From contig CAZQWG010000006.1 in the NCBI GenBank assembly GCA_964596985.1, forward strand, positions 1-64,000: 64,000 nucleotides of DNA. The letters are read 5' to 3'. The notes under the pieces were generated by a model. It made no database searches, had not been told where the DNA came from, and saw only the letters and a list, made by a program, of their open reading frames with translations. This document shows positions 8,479 through 17,158 of the stretch, in pieces. The DNA is from GCA-020345945 sp964596985 (lineage in GTDB: Archaea > Thermoproteota > Bathyarchaeia > RBG-16-48-13 > GCA-020345945). Position numbers and translations under genes: made by a program. Each line of letters begins with the position of its first letter. Position 1 is the stretch's first letter.

Positions 8479-9243
8479 GTGAATCTCTACGGGATCAAGA
8501 CTCGACTAGTAACCGTAGGCGACGACTTGGTTTCTGTACTGCTTGAAGGCCTAAACCGCCAAGGATTGAATCTGGAAGACGGGGACATAGTTGCCATCAC
8601 CAGTAAAATCGTCTCGGTCGCTCAGAACAGACTGGTACGTTTCGATACGGTCAAGCCGTCTGAGAAGGCGGAGGCTCTTGCTTCGGAATATGATCTTGAG
8701 CCCGGCTTCGTCGAAATCGTATTGGGCGAATCCGATGTTGTATACGGTGGAGTCTATCGGGCGCTTCTCACCCTTAAGAACGGTATCCTGTTCGCGAACG
8801 CAGGAATAGATCATAAGAACGTTCCTGAAGGGTGTGCGGTCCTTCTCCCGGAAGATTCTGACGAAGCGGCTGCCGAGATAAGAAGAGAGATCGGGAACCG
8901 TCTCGGAAAAAATGTGGGTGTACTGATAATAGACAGCAGGACGGTTCCATTGCGGATGGGAACCCTCGGCGTGGCTATCGGCGTATCAGGATTCAAACCA
9001 ATCCGGGATTGCCGAGGAGAGTCTGACCTGTATGGAAAACCTCTTCTAATAACTCGGATGGCGGTCGCCGACGACTTGGCTTGCGCAGCTCACCTTATGA
9101 TGGGTGAATTGACCGAGAAGATTCCTATCGTGCTAATCCGGGGGGCTCCAGTAGAGTTTGACGAATCGGCTTCAGAAGTCGATGCCGCAATTGACCGGAG
9201 AGAATGTCTATATATGAAGATCTTCCAGCCCAAGCCACTATGA
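8479..9243 (+). CDS. F420-0:gamma-glutamyl ligase-like protein (CofE paralogue 1)
   Basis: A 254-residue member of the CofE family (PF01996). It has the nucleotide/metal region DGDIVAITSKIVSVAQ and the C-terminal GVAIGVSGFKPIRDCRGESD, AVADDLACAAHLMMGE and PIVLIRGAP. GTG 8479 is chosen because GGAGG lies 8 bases upstream and it gives the normal family length. The frame is open to 8377. The region corresponding to SDTxGRPFRxG in canonical CofE reads DSRTVPLRMG. A more canonical copy is at 53832 and a divergent one at 63369, so this may be a functional variant acting on another glutamyl acceptor. Confidence 0.82.
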   Translation: MNLYGIKTRLVTVGDDLVSVLLEGLNRQGLNLEDGDIVAITSKIVSVAQNRLVRFDTVKPSEKAEALASEYDLEPGFVEIVLGESDVVYGGVYRALLTLKNGILFANAGIDHKNVPEGCAVLLPEDSDEAAAEIRREIGNRLGKNVGVLIIDSRTVPLRMGTLGVAIGVSGFKPIRDCRGESDLYGKPLLITRMAVADDLACAAHLMMGELTEKIPIVLIRGAPVEFDESASEVDAAIDRRECLYMKIFQPKPL

Positions 9244-9291
9244 GCTGGGATGCTCCGGTCGTATGCTTGCTTAAACCTTTTAGTCTAAGAG

Positions 9292-10455
9292 TTGAGAAGC
9301 TCTTCTATCGGTGAAAAGCCTTTGACCCTATTGAAAACCCATCTGTATCCCTTTCACAAGAATAACGGAAAACTTGTCGAGTTCGCGGGTTTCGAAATGC
9401 CAATCTGGTACAAGGGTGTAGTTCCTGAACACATGGCTGTGAGAAACTCCGCCGGAATCTTCGACGTAACTCATATGGGTAGATCGCTGTTCACTGGACC
9501 AGACGCAGGCAAGCTACTCGACTATTTGACTACGCGAGTTGTCTCCTCCCTGAACTTGGATCAAGTACACTACTCCACCATATGCAATGATTCTGGAGGC
9601 ATAAAGGATGACCTTACGGTCTACAGAATCGCTGAACACGAGTTTCTCATGGTATACAATGCTGGTAACCGAAAATCGGATTACGAGTGGATGGTAGAGA
9701 ACTCCAAGGGTTTCAACGCAAAGATAGAGGATGTTTCAGACGAGATTCCTATGCTTGCTTTTCAAGGACCGAAGGCCCAAGAAATCTTACAGTCCCTAGC
9801 AGAGGATGATCTCGGTGAGATTCGGCGTTTCAGATTCGGCTGGGTTGATTTACTCGGGATGAAGGCTCTCGTGGCGAGGACTGGATATACCGGGGAGGAT
9901 GGCTTCGAGATCATGCCATGGAAGATTCCACTCTCCAAGCCCTCGAAAGCTATCGAGCTGTGGGAGAGAATCTTGGATGAAGGCAAACCTCTCGGAGTCG
10001 AACCTTGCGGTCTAGGGGCGAGAGACACTCTGAGACTTGAGGCAGGTATGTGCCTTTACGGATCTGACATTACCGAGGAGACGACGCCGTTCGAGGCTCG
10101 GTTAGACTTCGTGGTACAACTGGAGGCAGACGATTTCATCGGCCGTAAGGCTCTGACAAGACAGAAGAAAGAGGGGATCAAAAAGGTTCGTGTCGGGCTG
10201 AGAATGATCGACCGGGGAATACCTCGACCAGGCTTCACGGTTATGGATGGGGAAACCGAGATAGGAACGGTGACGAGCGGAACACAGTCCCCGATACTTC
10301 AAAAAGGCATCGCTATAGCCTACGTACCTGTCGAGTATTTCGAGGTGGGTAGAACCCTGTCGATTAGGGTCAGAGGAAAGAACCTAAAAGCTGAAGTCGT
10401 CGACTTCCCCTTCTTTGACGTCGATAAGTACGGTTGGAGGCGAAAGAACGAATGA
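9292..10455 (+). CDS. gcvT: glycine cleavage system T protein (aminomethyltransferase)
   Basis: A 387-residue GcvT. It takes the aminomethyl group from lipoyl-GcvH, releases ammonia and hands the C1 unit to a reduced pterin, giving the methylene form. Family motifs include FAGFEMPIWY, GIFDVTHMGR, ARTGYTGEDGFEI and RDTLRLEAGM. The start is a TTG and no better start with a ribosome site is evident. The stop overlaps the gcvH ATG (ATGA). In this organism the acceptor may be tetrahydromethanopterin rather than folate, which is an inference. Confidence 0.93.
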   Translation: MRSSSIGEKPLTLLKTHLYPFHKNNGKLVEFAGFEMPIWYKGVVPEHMAVRNSAGIFDVTHMGRSLFTGPDAGKLLDYLTTRVVSSLNLDQVHYSTICNDSGGIKDDLTVYRIAEHEFLMVYNAGNRKSDYEWMVENSKGFNAKIEDVSDEIPMLAFQGPKAQEILQSLAEDDLGEIRRFRFGWVDLLGMKALVARTGYTGEDGFEIMPWKIPLSKPSKAIELWERILDEGKPLGVEPCGLGARDTLRLEAGMCLYGSDITEETTPFEARLDFVVQLEADDFIGRKALTRQKKEGIKKVRVGLRMIDRGIPRPGFTVMDGETEIGTVTSGTQSPILQKGIAIAYVPVEYFEVGRTLSIRVRGKNLKAEVVDFPFFDVDKYGWRRKNE

Positions 10456-10862
10456 AGATCAAAGACTTGGATTTCCCTAACGACCTCTTCTATACCGGCG
10501 AGCATGAATGGGTTAAGATAGAAGGAGGCCTCGTTAGAGTCGGGATCACCGACTACGCTCAAGACTCTCTTCATGAGATCGTCTTCTGCGAGCTCCCTCA
10601 AGTGGCAAGTTCAAAGAACAGGAAAGACTCTCTTGGAACGGTTGAGTCGATAAAGGCCGTATCCGATGTTTATTCCCCGATATCGGGAAAGGTGGTCGAG
10701 GTCAACCAGAGACTCGAGGAGGAACCCGAGCTCCTGAACAACTCCCCCTATGAAGAAGGCTGGATCGCGGTTCTAAGACCGACTTCATTAGAGGAAGACC
10801 TACGGGGGCTCCTCAAGGTCAAAGACTACGTGAAAATGGTGAGGAACGAGCTCTCAGAATAG
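10452..10862 (+). CDS. gcvH: glycine cleavage system H protein
   Basis: A 136-residue lipoyl carrier. The lipoylation lysine sits in GTVESIKAVSDVYSPISG, the canonical hairpin. The N-terminus FYTGEHEWVKIEGG and the C-terminal NNSPYEEGWIAVL also fit. ATG 10452 overlaps the gcvT stop, showing a coupled operon; an in-frame TTG 18 bases upstream is less likely. It converges on gcvPB with only 29 bases between. Confidence 0.95.
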   Translation: MKIKDLDFPNDLFYTGEHEWVKIEGGLVRVGITDYAQDSLHEIVFCELPQVASSKNRKDSLGTVESIKAVSDVYSPISGKVVEVNQRLEEEPELLNNSPYEEGWIAVLRPTSLEEDLRGLLKVKDYVKMVRNELSE

Positions 10863-10891
10863 CATTTCACCTATACTCTGCGTGGCGCATT

Positions 10892-12433
10892 CTATCTGCG
10901 TTTATCCGCCTTCATCCTTTCGAGGTACATCTTCCATGTCAGACATAGAGTCTTAGGGTGGGAAGCCTTTACCTCATCCAACCTCGAGATCGATGTATTT
11001 CTTGGTGCCTGCAGTACTCTTTCAGGTCTTGAGGAGGCGTCTTCGGCAATGGTCTTCATCGATTCTATATACCTGTCCAAATCTTCCCGTGTCTCGGTCT
11101 CGGTCGGTTCAAACATCAATGCCTCGTCGACGATAAGAGGGAAGTAAATCGTCGGCGCGTGCATACCGAAGTCCAAGATCCTCTTCGAGACGTGAAGCGC
11201 TCTAACCCCGGTTCTCTTCTCCATCTCGGAGGCTGAAAGCACAGCCTCGTGCTTCCTCGGCTTCTCCGGAGAAAAAGGCATCGTAAGACCCTGAACCTTC
11301 CTCAACTCGTGGGCCAGATAGTTAGCATTCAAGACGGAGAGCTCTGCGACTTCTTTCAATCCCTCGGCTCCCATGCTGAGAATATACGAGAATGCTCGAA
11401 GCAATACTCCGAAGTTCCCGTAGAATCCCCTGACTTTTCCTATGCTGTACGGCCGATTGTATTCCAAATAGTATCTCTCGCCGTCGAACTCAACGGTAGG
11501 AACCGGAAGGAATTTCTCCAATTCCTTCTTGACCCCTACGGGGCCGCTTCCCGGTCCTCCCCCTCCGTGGGGTGTCGAGAATGTCTTGTGGAGATTGACG
11601 TGTACGATGTCGAAGCCCATGTCGCCAGGTCTAGCCTTCCCTAAGATAGCGTTCAGGTTCGCTCCATCGTAGTAAAGCAGTCCACCGGCTTTATGCACCA
11701 TCTGTGAGATCTCCACGATGTCCTGCTCGAAAATGCCTAACGTGTTGGGATTTGTAAGCATCAGCCCTGCTGTACGATCCGATATGGCAGCTTGAAGGGC
11801 GTTCAAGTCTACGCACCCGTTCTCGGAAGAGGGTATCACGACAACCTCGAACCCGCCCATCATGGCGGTTGCAGGATTTGTCCCATGGGCACTGTCCGGA
11901 ATGAGTATCTCGGTTCTCTGCTCAAGTTCTCCTCTGTTTCTATAATAGGCTCTTAGAATCAGGATACCTGTTAGTTCCCCGTGAGCACCCGCTGCAGGTT
12001 GAAGGGTTACCTTGTCTGTTCCTGTAATCTCTTCCAAGAACCGTGATAGCTTGTACATGACCTCCAGCGAACCCTGAGTCGTCCCGAGGTCCTGCGAGGG
12101 ATGGACATCCCTCACTTTTCCGAGGGATGCCAGTCGCTCGTTTATCTTCGGATTATACTTCATAGTACAGGAACCCAGCGGGTATATCCCCAGATCTACG
12201 CAGAAATTCATCTGTGAAAGCCTTGTGAAATGGCGGATGACCTCGACCTCTGAGAGTTGAGGTAAGCCGGGGGGTACCTTTCTGGCAAGTTCTTTCGGTA
12301 AAAGGGTCTCAAGGTCTTCTGTCGAGTCGACGATCTCTGTCTCAGGTTCCGGAATGGAGTGTCCGATGCGTCCCTCTAAACCAAGTTCGAAGATGTTGGG
12401 TTCACCCCATCGTGCCTGTCTATAGTCTCTCAT
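10892..12433 (-). CDS. gcvPB: glycine dehydrogenase (decarboxylating) subunit 2
   Basis: A 513-residue PLP subunit of the split P protein. The PLP lysine is in VNLHKTFSTPHGGGGPGSGP, preceded by LMLTNPNTLGIFE and YYDGANLNAI. It decarboxylates glycine and transfers the aminomethyl group to GcvH. It starts 5 bases after the gcvPA stop, so both subunits are co-transcribed. This split form is common in archaea and Gram-positive bacteria. Confidence 0.95.
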   Translation of the reverse strand: MRDYRQARWGEPNIFELGLEGRIGHSIPEPETEIVDSTEDLETLLPKELARKVPPGLPQLSEVEVIRHFTRLSQMNFCVDLGIYPLGSCTMKYNPKINERLASLGKVRDVHPSQDLGTTQGSLEVMYKLSRFLEEITGTDKVTLQPAAGAHGELTGILILRAYYRNRGELEQRTEILIPDSAHGTNPATAMMGGFEVVVIPSSENGCVDLNALQAAISDRTAGLMLTNPNTLGIFEQDIVEISQMVHKAGGLLYYDGANLNAILGKARPGDMGFDIVHVNLHKTFSTPHGGGGPGSGPVGVKKELEKFLPVPTVEFDGERYYLEYNRPYSIGKVRGFYGNFGVLLRAFSYILSMGAEGLKEVAELSVLNANYLAHELRKVQGLTMPFSPEKPRKHEAVLSASEMEKRTGVRALHVSKRILDFGMHAPTIYFPLIVDEALMFEPTETETREDLDRYIESMKTIAEDASSRPERVLQAPRNTSISRLDEVKASHPKTLCLTWKMYLERMKADKRR

Positions 12434-12438
12434 CGTGA

Positions 12439-13830
12439 CTACTCCTCCAGAGCCGAGCGCATAGCCTCGGCAAGCCTATCGATGTCTCGCTGACTATGAG
12501 TCTCAGTGATACAATAGACCGCGCTCTCACCGTACCTCTGAAAATCGTGTTTGATGATTCTTCCTCCGTGAACCCCCTGGTCCAATAGCTTAGTGTGTAT
12601 TTCCTCTACTCCTAGTCCGCTTGAGTCGAAGTTCACGACGAACTCTTTGAAATGGCAGGAGTCGAACAGCGGAGCCTGTACGCCTTCGATCTCTGAGATC
12701 TTGGACATCGCATAGTGAGCGCGCCGGACTATATTCTTCCCCAGTTGTTTCATTCCCTCTGGGCCTAGAAGCGAGAGATAGGCTGCGGCTGCAACAGCAC
12801 ATAGGGCTTCGTTGGAGCAGATGTTCGAAGTCGCTTTCTCTCTCCTTATATGTTGCTCTCGTGCCTGTAGAACCATACAATACCCTCTCTCCTTATCTTC
12901 TATAGACTCGGTTAATCCGATCAGTCTGCCTGGCATCTGTCTCAACGTCCTCCTTTCACCCCGGCATCCGAAAATACCTAGTAATGGTCCCCCGAAATTC
13001 ATGTGGTTGCCCAAGGGTTGTCCTTCACCCACGACTAAGTCAGCCCCATAGTTACCCGGGGCCTCCAAGACTCCAAGGGTAGTAGGGTCTATGCCGACGA
13101 TGAAGAGAGCATCTTTCTCATGGGTTATCTCACCGATCTCGCGAACCCCAGATTCGAGGCAGCCGAAGAAGTTCGGATTCTCCACGTAGACCGCTGCGCA
13201 GTCTTCCGAGATCTTACCTTGAAGATCTGCCTTGTCGACCTGCCCTGTACTCCTATCCTCGTCAATGTAGTCAACCCTGAGACCCGCTGGTTCAACGTAG
13301 GCGTTAAGAACCATCTTCCTCTCCGGGCTTATCGCCTGGCTGACAAGTATCCGATTCCTGCGCGTGACTCTGGCTGCCATCCTCGCCGCTTCCCCGAGAG
13401 CAGAAGCCCAGTCGTACATCGAGGCGTTCACGACATCCACCCCGAGAAGCTCAGCCATCAGGCTCTGGTACTCGAATAGTGCTTGCAGCATTCCCTGACT
13501 GATCTCTGCTTGGTACGGGGTGTACGCCGTATAGAATTCTGTTCGGCCAACTATCGCATCTACTGCGGCTGGGACGTAGTGCGGCCAGATTCCGCTACCT
13601 AGGAATATTGGGATCTCAGAGTTGGTCTTGTTCCTGTCTAAGATTCTTCTTACTTCGCGGTCCACATCCAGCTCCGATAGAGCTGTCGGAATCTTCAACT
13701 CTCGTTTCAAGACGATTCTTTCGTCAATATCACTATACAAATCTCCGGTACTCTTCTCTCCGATTTTGCTGAGCATGCTGTTCCTTGTTGCATCGGCGCT
13801 GTTCGGAAGATAGGGATGTTTTCTCCTCAG
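12439..13830 (-). CDS. gcvPA: glycine dehydrogenase (decarboxylating) subunit 1, probable CTG start
   Basis: The non-PLP subunit of the split P protein, with motifs YTPYQAEISQGMLQALFEYQ, YVENPNFFGCLE and GEGQPLGNHMNFGGP. The first ATG is at 13774-13776, but the frame continues upstream with KHPYLPNSADATRNSM, the conserved GcvPA N-terminus (consensus YLPN...ML..IG). No ATG, GTG or TTG lies between that stretch and the preceding in-frame stop. A CTG at 13828-13830 sits 7 bases after a perfect GGAGGG site, so I place the start there, giving 463 residues. If only ATG is used, the protein lacks a conserved segment. Confidence 0.85.
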   Translation of the reverse strand: MRRKHPYLPNSADATRNSMLSKIGEKSTGDLYSDIDERIVLKRELKIPTALSELDVDREVRRILDRNKTNSEIPIFLGSGIWPHYVPAAVDAIVGRTEFYTAYTPYQAEISQGMLQALFEYQSLMAELLGVDVVNASMYDWASALGEAARMAARVTRRNRILVSQAISPERKMVLNAYVEPAGLRVDYIDEDRSTGQVDKADLQGKISEDCAAVYVENPNFFGCLESGVREIGEITHEKDALFIVGIDPTTLGVLEAPGNYGADLVVGEGQPLGNHMNFGGPLLGIFGCRGERRTLRQMPGRLIGLTESIEDKERGYCMVLQAREQHIRREKATSNICSNEALCAVAAAAYLSLLGPEGMKQLGKNIVRRAHYAMSKISEIEGVQAPLFDSCHFKEFVVNFDSSGLGVEEIHTKLLDQGVHGGRIIKHDFQRYGESAVYCITETHSQRDIDRLAEAMRSALEE

Positions 13831-13837
13831 GATTAAG

Positions 13838-13843
13838 CCCTCC
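13838..13843 (-). promoter_or_regulatory. ribosome binding site deciding the gcvPA start
   Basis: On the minus strand GGAGGG lies 7 bases before CTG 13830, ideal spacing. There is no comparable site ahead of ATG 13776. A TATA-like CTTATAG lies about 55-60 bases further upstream (near 13890-13897), which suits a start at 13830. Confidence 0.6.
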
Positions 13844-13989
13844 AGTCTTCTGTCGAAGCAGAGGTGTCACTTCTTGAACTATCCACAATTGGCTATAAGG
13901 CGTTTCTTACTTCCACCTTATTCCGAGGGTTGAGGCGTCAAGCAGGTGCGTGCGTTGTCTCTCGTCGTCTCTCGTGTTTGCGGTATCCC

Positions 13990-14035
13990 CTGAGACCGGT
14001 GGTGGCACGTGAATTATGGTTGAAGCGGGTCTCAG
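13990..14035. repeat. 8-bp inverted repeat between glyA and gcvPA
   Basis: CTGAGACC (13990-13997) and GGTCTCAG (14028-14035) are perfect complements with a 30-base spacer. They lie between the glyA stop and the gcvPA promoter, so this could be a terminator-like fold of the glyA transcript or a regulatory element. It is not followed by a T run. Confidence 0.4.
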
Positions 14036-14068
14036 TTCGATTGTATACGCGTTCGTTTTCGGGGATTT

Positions 14069-15385
14069 CTACCGGAGTTTCATATACTTGTATGCTTCAG
14101 TGGTATCTTCGAAGCAGTAGTGTACTTTCTGATAGCCCTCGCGGAATGCACGGACATCCTGTCCAACCTTCTCCGCCAATTCTTTGTCGACTACGACGCG
14201 TTTGATGAACTCTGCTATTTCCTGCATCTCAGTCTCTCCCATTCCCAGCCGTGTAAGCTCTGAGGTTCCCATCCGTATGCCCCCTGGATTCCAGTAGTGC
14301 CTACCCTGCTTGATATCCCAAGGTAGAAGGTTTCTGTTGAGGATGATGCCTGCTTCCTCCAGCTGTTTTTCTAGTTCCCCCCCATGCCCGAACTCCGTTA
14401 TGTCCACTAAGATAACGTGAGATTCGGTGAAGTTCTTCTTTTCCGCTAAAACCTTGAAGCCTCTCTCGAAGAGAGCTTGTCCGAGAGCTCTCGAATTCTG
14501 AACTATCCGGTCGGCATACTTCTCACCGAATTCCATCATCTCGCAGAGCGCGACAGCGAATCCGGCGAGTGCGTGGAGGTGGTGGTTGCTGGTGATCCCC
14601 GGGAACACGCCCTTCTTTATCTGGTCGGCGTACTTGTTCCATGAAAGTATGGCTCCATGTTGAGGCCCGGGAAGAGTCTTATGGGTGCTTAGCGTGACGG
14701 AGTCTGCGCCTTCTCTGAGGGGGTCTTGAAACCTGCCCGCCGCAATCAGTCCTGAAACATGGGCTGCATCATAGTTGATCTTCGCGTCGACCTCATGGAA
14801 GGTCTCGGCGAGTTCCTTGACGGGATGCGGAAACGGGAATACGCTTGAGCCGAACATTGCAAGCTTAGGTGGATCGTTCTCTTTCTTCATATCCTCGACC
14901 AGCTTCTTCGTTGCGTCAACGTCTATGTTCAGCTCGTCGTAGTCGTAAGGGAAATACTCCACCCGTAACCCATGTACGCTGCCGGCAGTGCCCGAGAACC
15001 TCTTCTTCGCCATACTGATATGCCCCCCGCATGGTATCGAGAGAGCTAACATCCGATCGTTTGGCTCGGTGAATGCTGTGTACATGGCCAAGTTGGCAGT
15101 GACTCCTGAGACCGCACGGACATCGGCAAACTCGGCTCTGAATAGTTTCTGTGCAAGTTCGATACAGAGCAATTCGACTCGGTCGATGTACTTGCAACCC
15201 GCGTAGACCCTTTCACCCGGCCATCCCTCCGCATATCTATTCCCGAAGTCCGAGATCAAGGCTTCCCGGACCGCAGGACTAGGAACATTCTCACTAGCCA
15301 CCAGGGGAATCACTTGTTGGAACCAACGTTGGTGCTCCTGTAAGAGATTAAAAGTCTCGTCATAGTACTCCCGAGGACTCTTCAT
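14069..15385 (-). CDS. glyA: serine hydroxymethyltransferase
   Basis: A 438-residue PLP enzyme interconverting serine and glycine with a pterin C1 carrier. The PLP lysine is in STHKTLPGPQHG. VIPLVASENVPSPAVREAL, RYAEGWPGERVYAGC and NYDAAHVSGLIAAG are family signatures. ATG 15385 has GAGGGT upstream; an in-frame TTG at 15403 is an alternative. It precedes gcvPA/gcvPB on the same strand with 240 bases between, probably with a separate promoter. Together with the glycine cleavage genes it forms a complete glycine-serine-C1 exchange set apart from the L protein. Confidence 0.95.
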   Translation of the reverse strand: MKSPREYYDETFNLLQEHQRWFQQVIPLVASENVPSPAVREALISDFGNRYAEGWPGERVYAGCKYIDRVELLCIELAQKLFRAEFADVRAVSGVTANLAMYTAFTEPNDRMLALSIPCGGHISMAKKRFSGTAGSVHGLRVEYFPYDYDELNIDVDATKKLVEDMKKENDPPKLAMFGSSVFPFPHPVKELAETFHEVDAKINYDAAHVSGLIAAGRFQDPLREGADSVTLSTHKTLPGPQHGAILSWNKYADQIKKGVFPGITSNHHLHALAGFAVALCEMMEFGEKYADRIVQNSRALGQALFERGFKVLAEKKNFTESHVILVDITEFGHGGELEKQLEEAGIILNRNLLPWDIKQGRHYWNPGGIRMGTSELTRLGMGETEMQEIAEFIKRVVVDKELAEKVGQDVRAFREGYQKVHYCFEDTTEAYKYMKLR

Positions 15386-15481
15386 TTCTTTCACTACCCT
15401 CAAACCAAGTAATCCTATATGAGACGAGAAAAGCTTTCCCCTGCGAACGATGCCTGCTCTCTATCCAACGACACGAGAAAT

Positions 15482-16822
15482 CTACGAGTACTCAGGCAAC
15501 TGGTTCCGGCTTCTCTTCAAGTACGGTCGAACGACTACGAAGAGGAAGAGAATCATACTGAAGAACCCAATGATCCTCAAGGCTACCACGAAGTCGTGAG
15601 GGATATAGTTCATCATGTTTCTCATCTCCCTGAAGATTGTGCATAGCGGTTCTGAGTCATCGTGCGCAAACGGTTTGGCGCTCGCAAACACCCAGAACTC
15701 CAAGACGGGTAAAACCGTTACCGCATAACCGAACCAGGATTCCTTCCTCTCAGCATAACTGAACCTCAAACATGCAAAAGGAACGAAGAATACAAACCAC
15801 TGATGATGATTTGTGGGACAGAACACTAGGAAGTATATCGCCGGTATAAGTATCGAGTCATTTAGAATCTGAAGACTCGAATAGCCAGTATTCTTTGACA
15901 GTATTGCCTTATCGAAGACCAGCAACAAGAGAACCATTCCAGCAAAGAAGAGTATGTACTGGGTTCTAATCAGCCAGGTCGGTATGGCTACACCTGACCA
16001 ATCGAAAAGATATCTCAGGAATCTCCAAAACGATCCTGGTTTCTGTCTTATCTCGTATTGCTGCGGGTCTCCGACTCCGAAGGTGATCGCGTCGATATAG
16101 GCCTCGGTATCGTATATCAAAGGGGGAATCGAGATCGCCAGAAGAACGCCGACCGCTATCGCAGAGAATCGAATCGCGTCTCTCGATCCTCTTCTCCTGA
16201 AGATGACGTCTGCGAGAAATGGCAGTGCCAATAACGTGTATTGTTTTGTTGAGAAGGCGAGACCCGCCATCAAGGCACCTCTGTCGAGGTCTTCTTCCTC
16301 CGTCAACAGGAGTGATCCAAAAAGGAAGAGGATTGCCACGCTATCAAACATGCCGTGTATCGAACCGACGAAGATCACGTGCGGGTTCCAGAGAAGCAGA
16401 CAACTAGCCAGGAGCGCAGTCCGATTCTTCTTCCTATGTTTCAGAAAAGAATACAAGAGAATCGCTGTCGCGACGTTTGCAACTATGATCGGTGCCTTTG
16501 TTACGATAATGAAGTACGGGTCTTTCCAGTTTAACGGGGGATTGAAGAACAATTGAATGGCAACCAGGATTATCGCCCAGATAGGAGGATAGTTGTATAC
16601 CGTGGTACTCCAGAAGTTGAAATAGTACCCTTTCTGAAGAATGTACTTGATATACTCCCTATTGTAGTAGATGTCAACCCACGATCTCGTACGAGGACCA
16701 ACGTAGAACTGGACAGCAAGGGATGCAATGACAGACAGGAGAAAGAGTTTGTCCTCCCTGTCCAGGAAACCGCTCTGCCTTGGTCTTTGCGTATTGTTTC
16801 TCCTGATAGGCAATCCGAGCAT
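15482..16822 (-). CDS. GT-C fold membrane glycosyltransferase-like protein
   Basis: About 446 residues with around ten membrane segments. After the first segment there is an extracytoplasmic stretch with SWVDIYYNREYI and YNYPPIWAI, typical of polyprenyl-phosphate-sugar-using mannosyl/glucosyl transferases (ALG-like, DUF2029-like). HGMFDS and STKQYTLLALPF also occur in this group. Likely role: assembly of a lipid-linked glycan or glycolipid. The acceptor is unknown. Confidence 0.7.
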   Translation of the reverse strand: MLGLPIRRNNTQRPRQSGFLDREDKLFLLSVIASLAVQFYVGPRTRSWVDIYYNREYIKYILQKGYYFNFWSTTVYNYPPIWAIILVAIQLFFNPPLNWKDPYFIIVTKAPIIVANVATAILLYSFLKHRKKNRTALLASCLLLWNPHVIFVGSIHGMFDSVAILFLFGSLLLTEEEDLDRGALMAGLAFSTKQYTLLALPFLADVIFRRRGSRDAIRFSAIAVGVLLAISIPPLIYDTEAYIDAITFGVGDPQQYEIRQKPGSFWRFLRYLFDWSGVAIPTWLIRTQYILFFAGMVLLLLVFDKAILSKNTGYSSLQILNDSILIPAIYFLVFCPTNHHQWFVFFVPFACLRFSYAERKESWFGYAVTVLPVLEFWVFASAKPFAHDDSEPLCTIFREMRNMMNYIPHDFVVALRIIGFFSMILFLFVVVRPYLKRSRNQLPEYS

Positions 16823-17158
16823 TCTTCTGATATTCCACCCTTTGTTTATCAGAATCTCGTATGAGCTTAGAGTTACAAGTCATCTCCCCATAAAAAATCT
16901 GTGTGTGATGAGTTCATCGGTCTAAGAGTCTCTGCGTGCCGCATTGATTTGTTCAGATCATAGGGATATGAAGCCTTCCGGTTCAACCGAATCTATTTGA
17001 CATATTCTGTCACGGTTCATTCGATGTCTTACAGTCTCTTTGTTTTGGATTGATTGCGGCTTGGACAATACCTTATATTCTACTTTCCAAGAGACTTCTG
17101 TCACTTCTGAGTGACGGACATGTAACCGTCGAATATCCCAGAGATGCTGTGAGCGGCT
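16823..17158. promoter_or_regulatory. divergent intergenic region
   Basis: About 336 bases between divergent genes with no convincing coding frame. TATA-like runs occur (for example around 17070-17078, CTTATATTC, plus strand). No strong inverted repeat or RNA fold was noticed. Confidence 0.3.

Noticed and set aside
13777..13830. A frameshift or truncation of gcvPA
   Set aside because: The conserved N-terminus is in the same frame as the rest; only a standard start codon is missing, so a CTG start explains it without an indel.
13860..14068. A glycine riboswitch ahead of gcvPA
   Set aside because: I cannot find the conserved glycine aptamer core; only an 8-bp inverted repeat is present.
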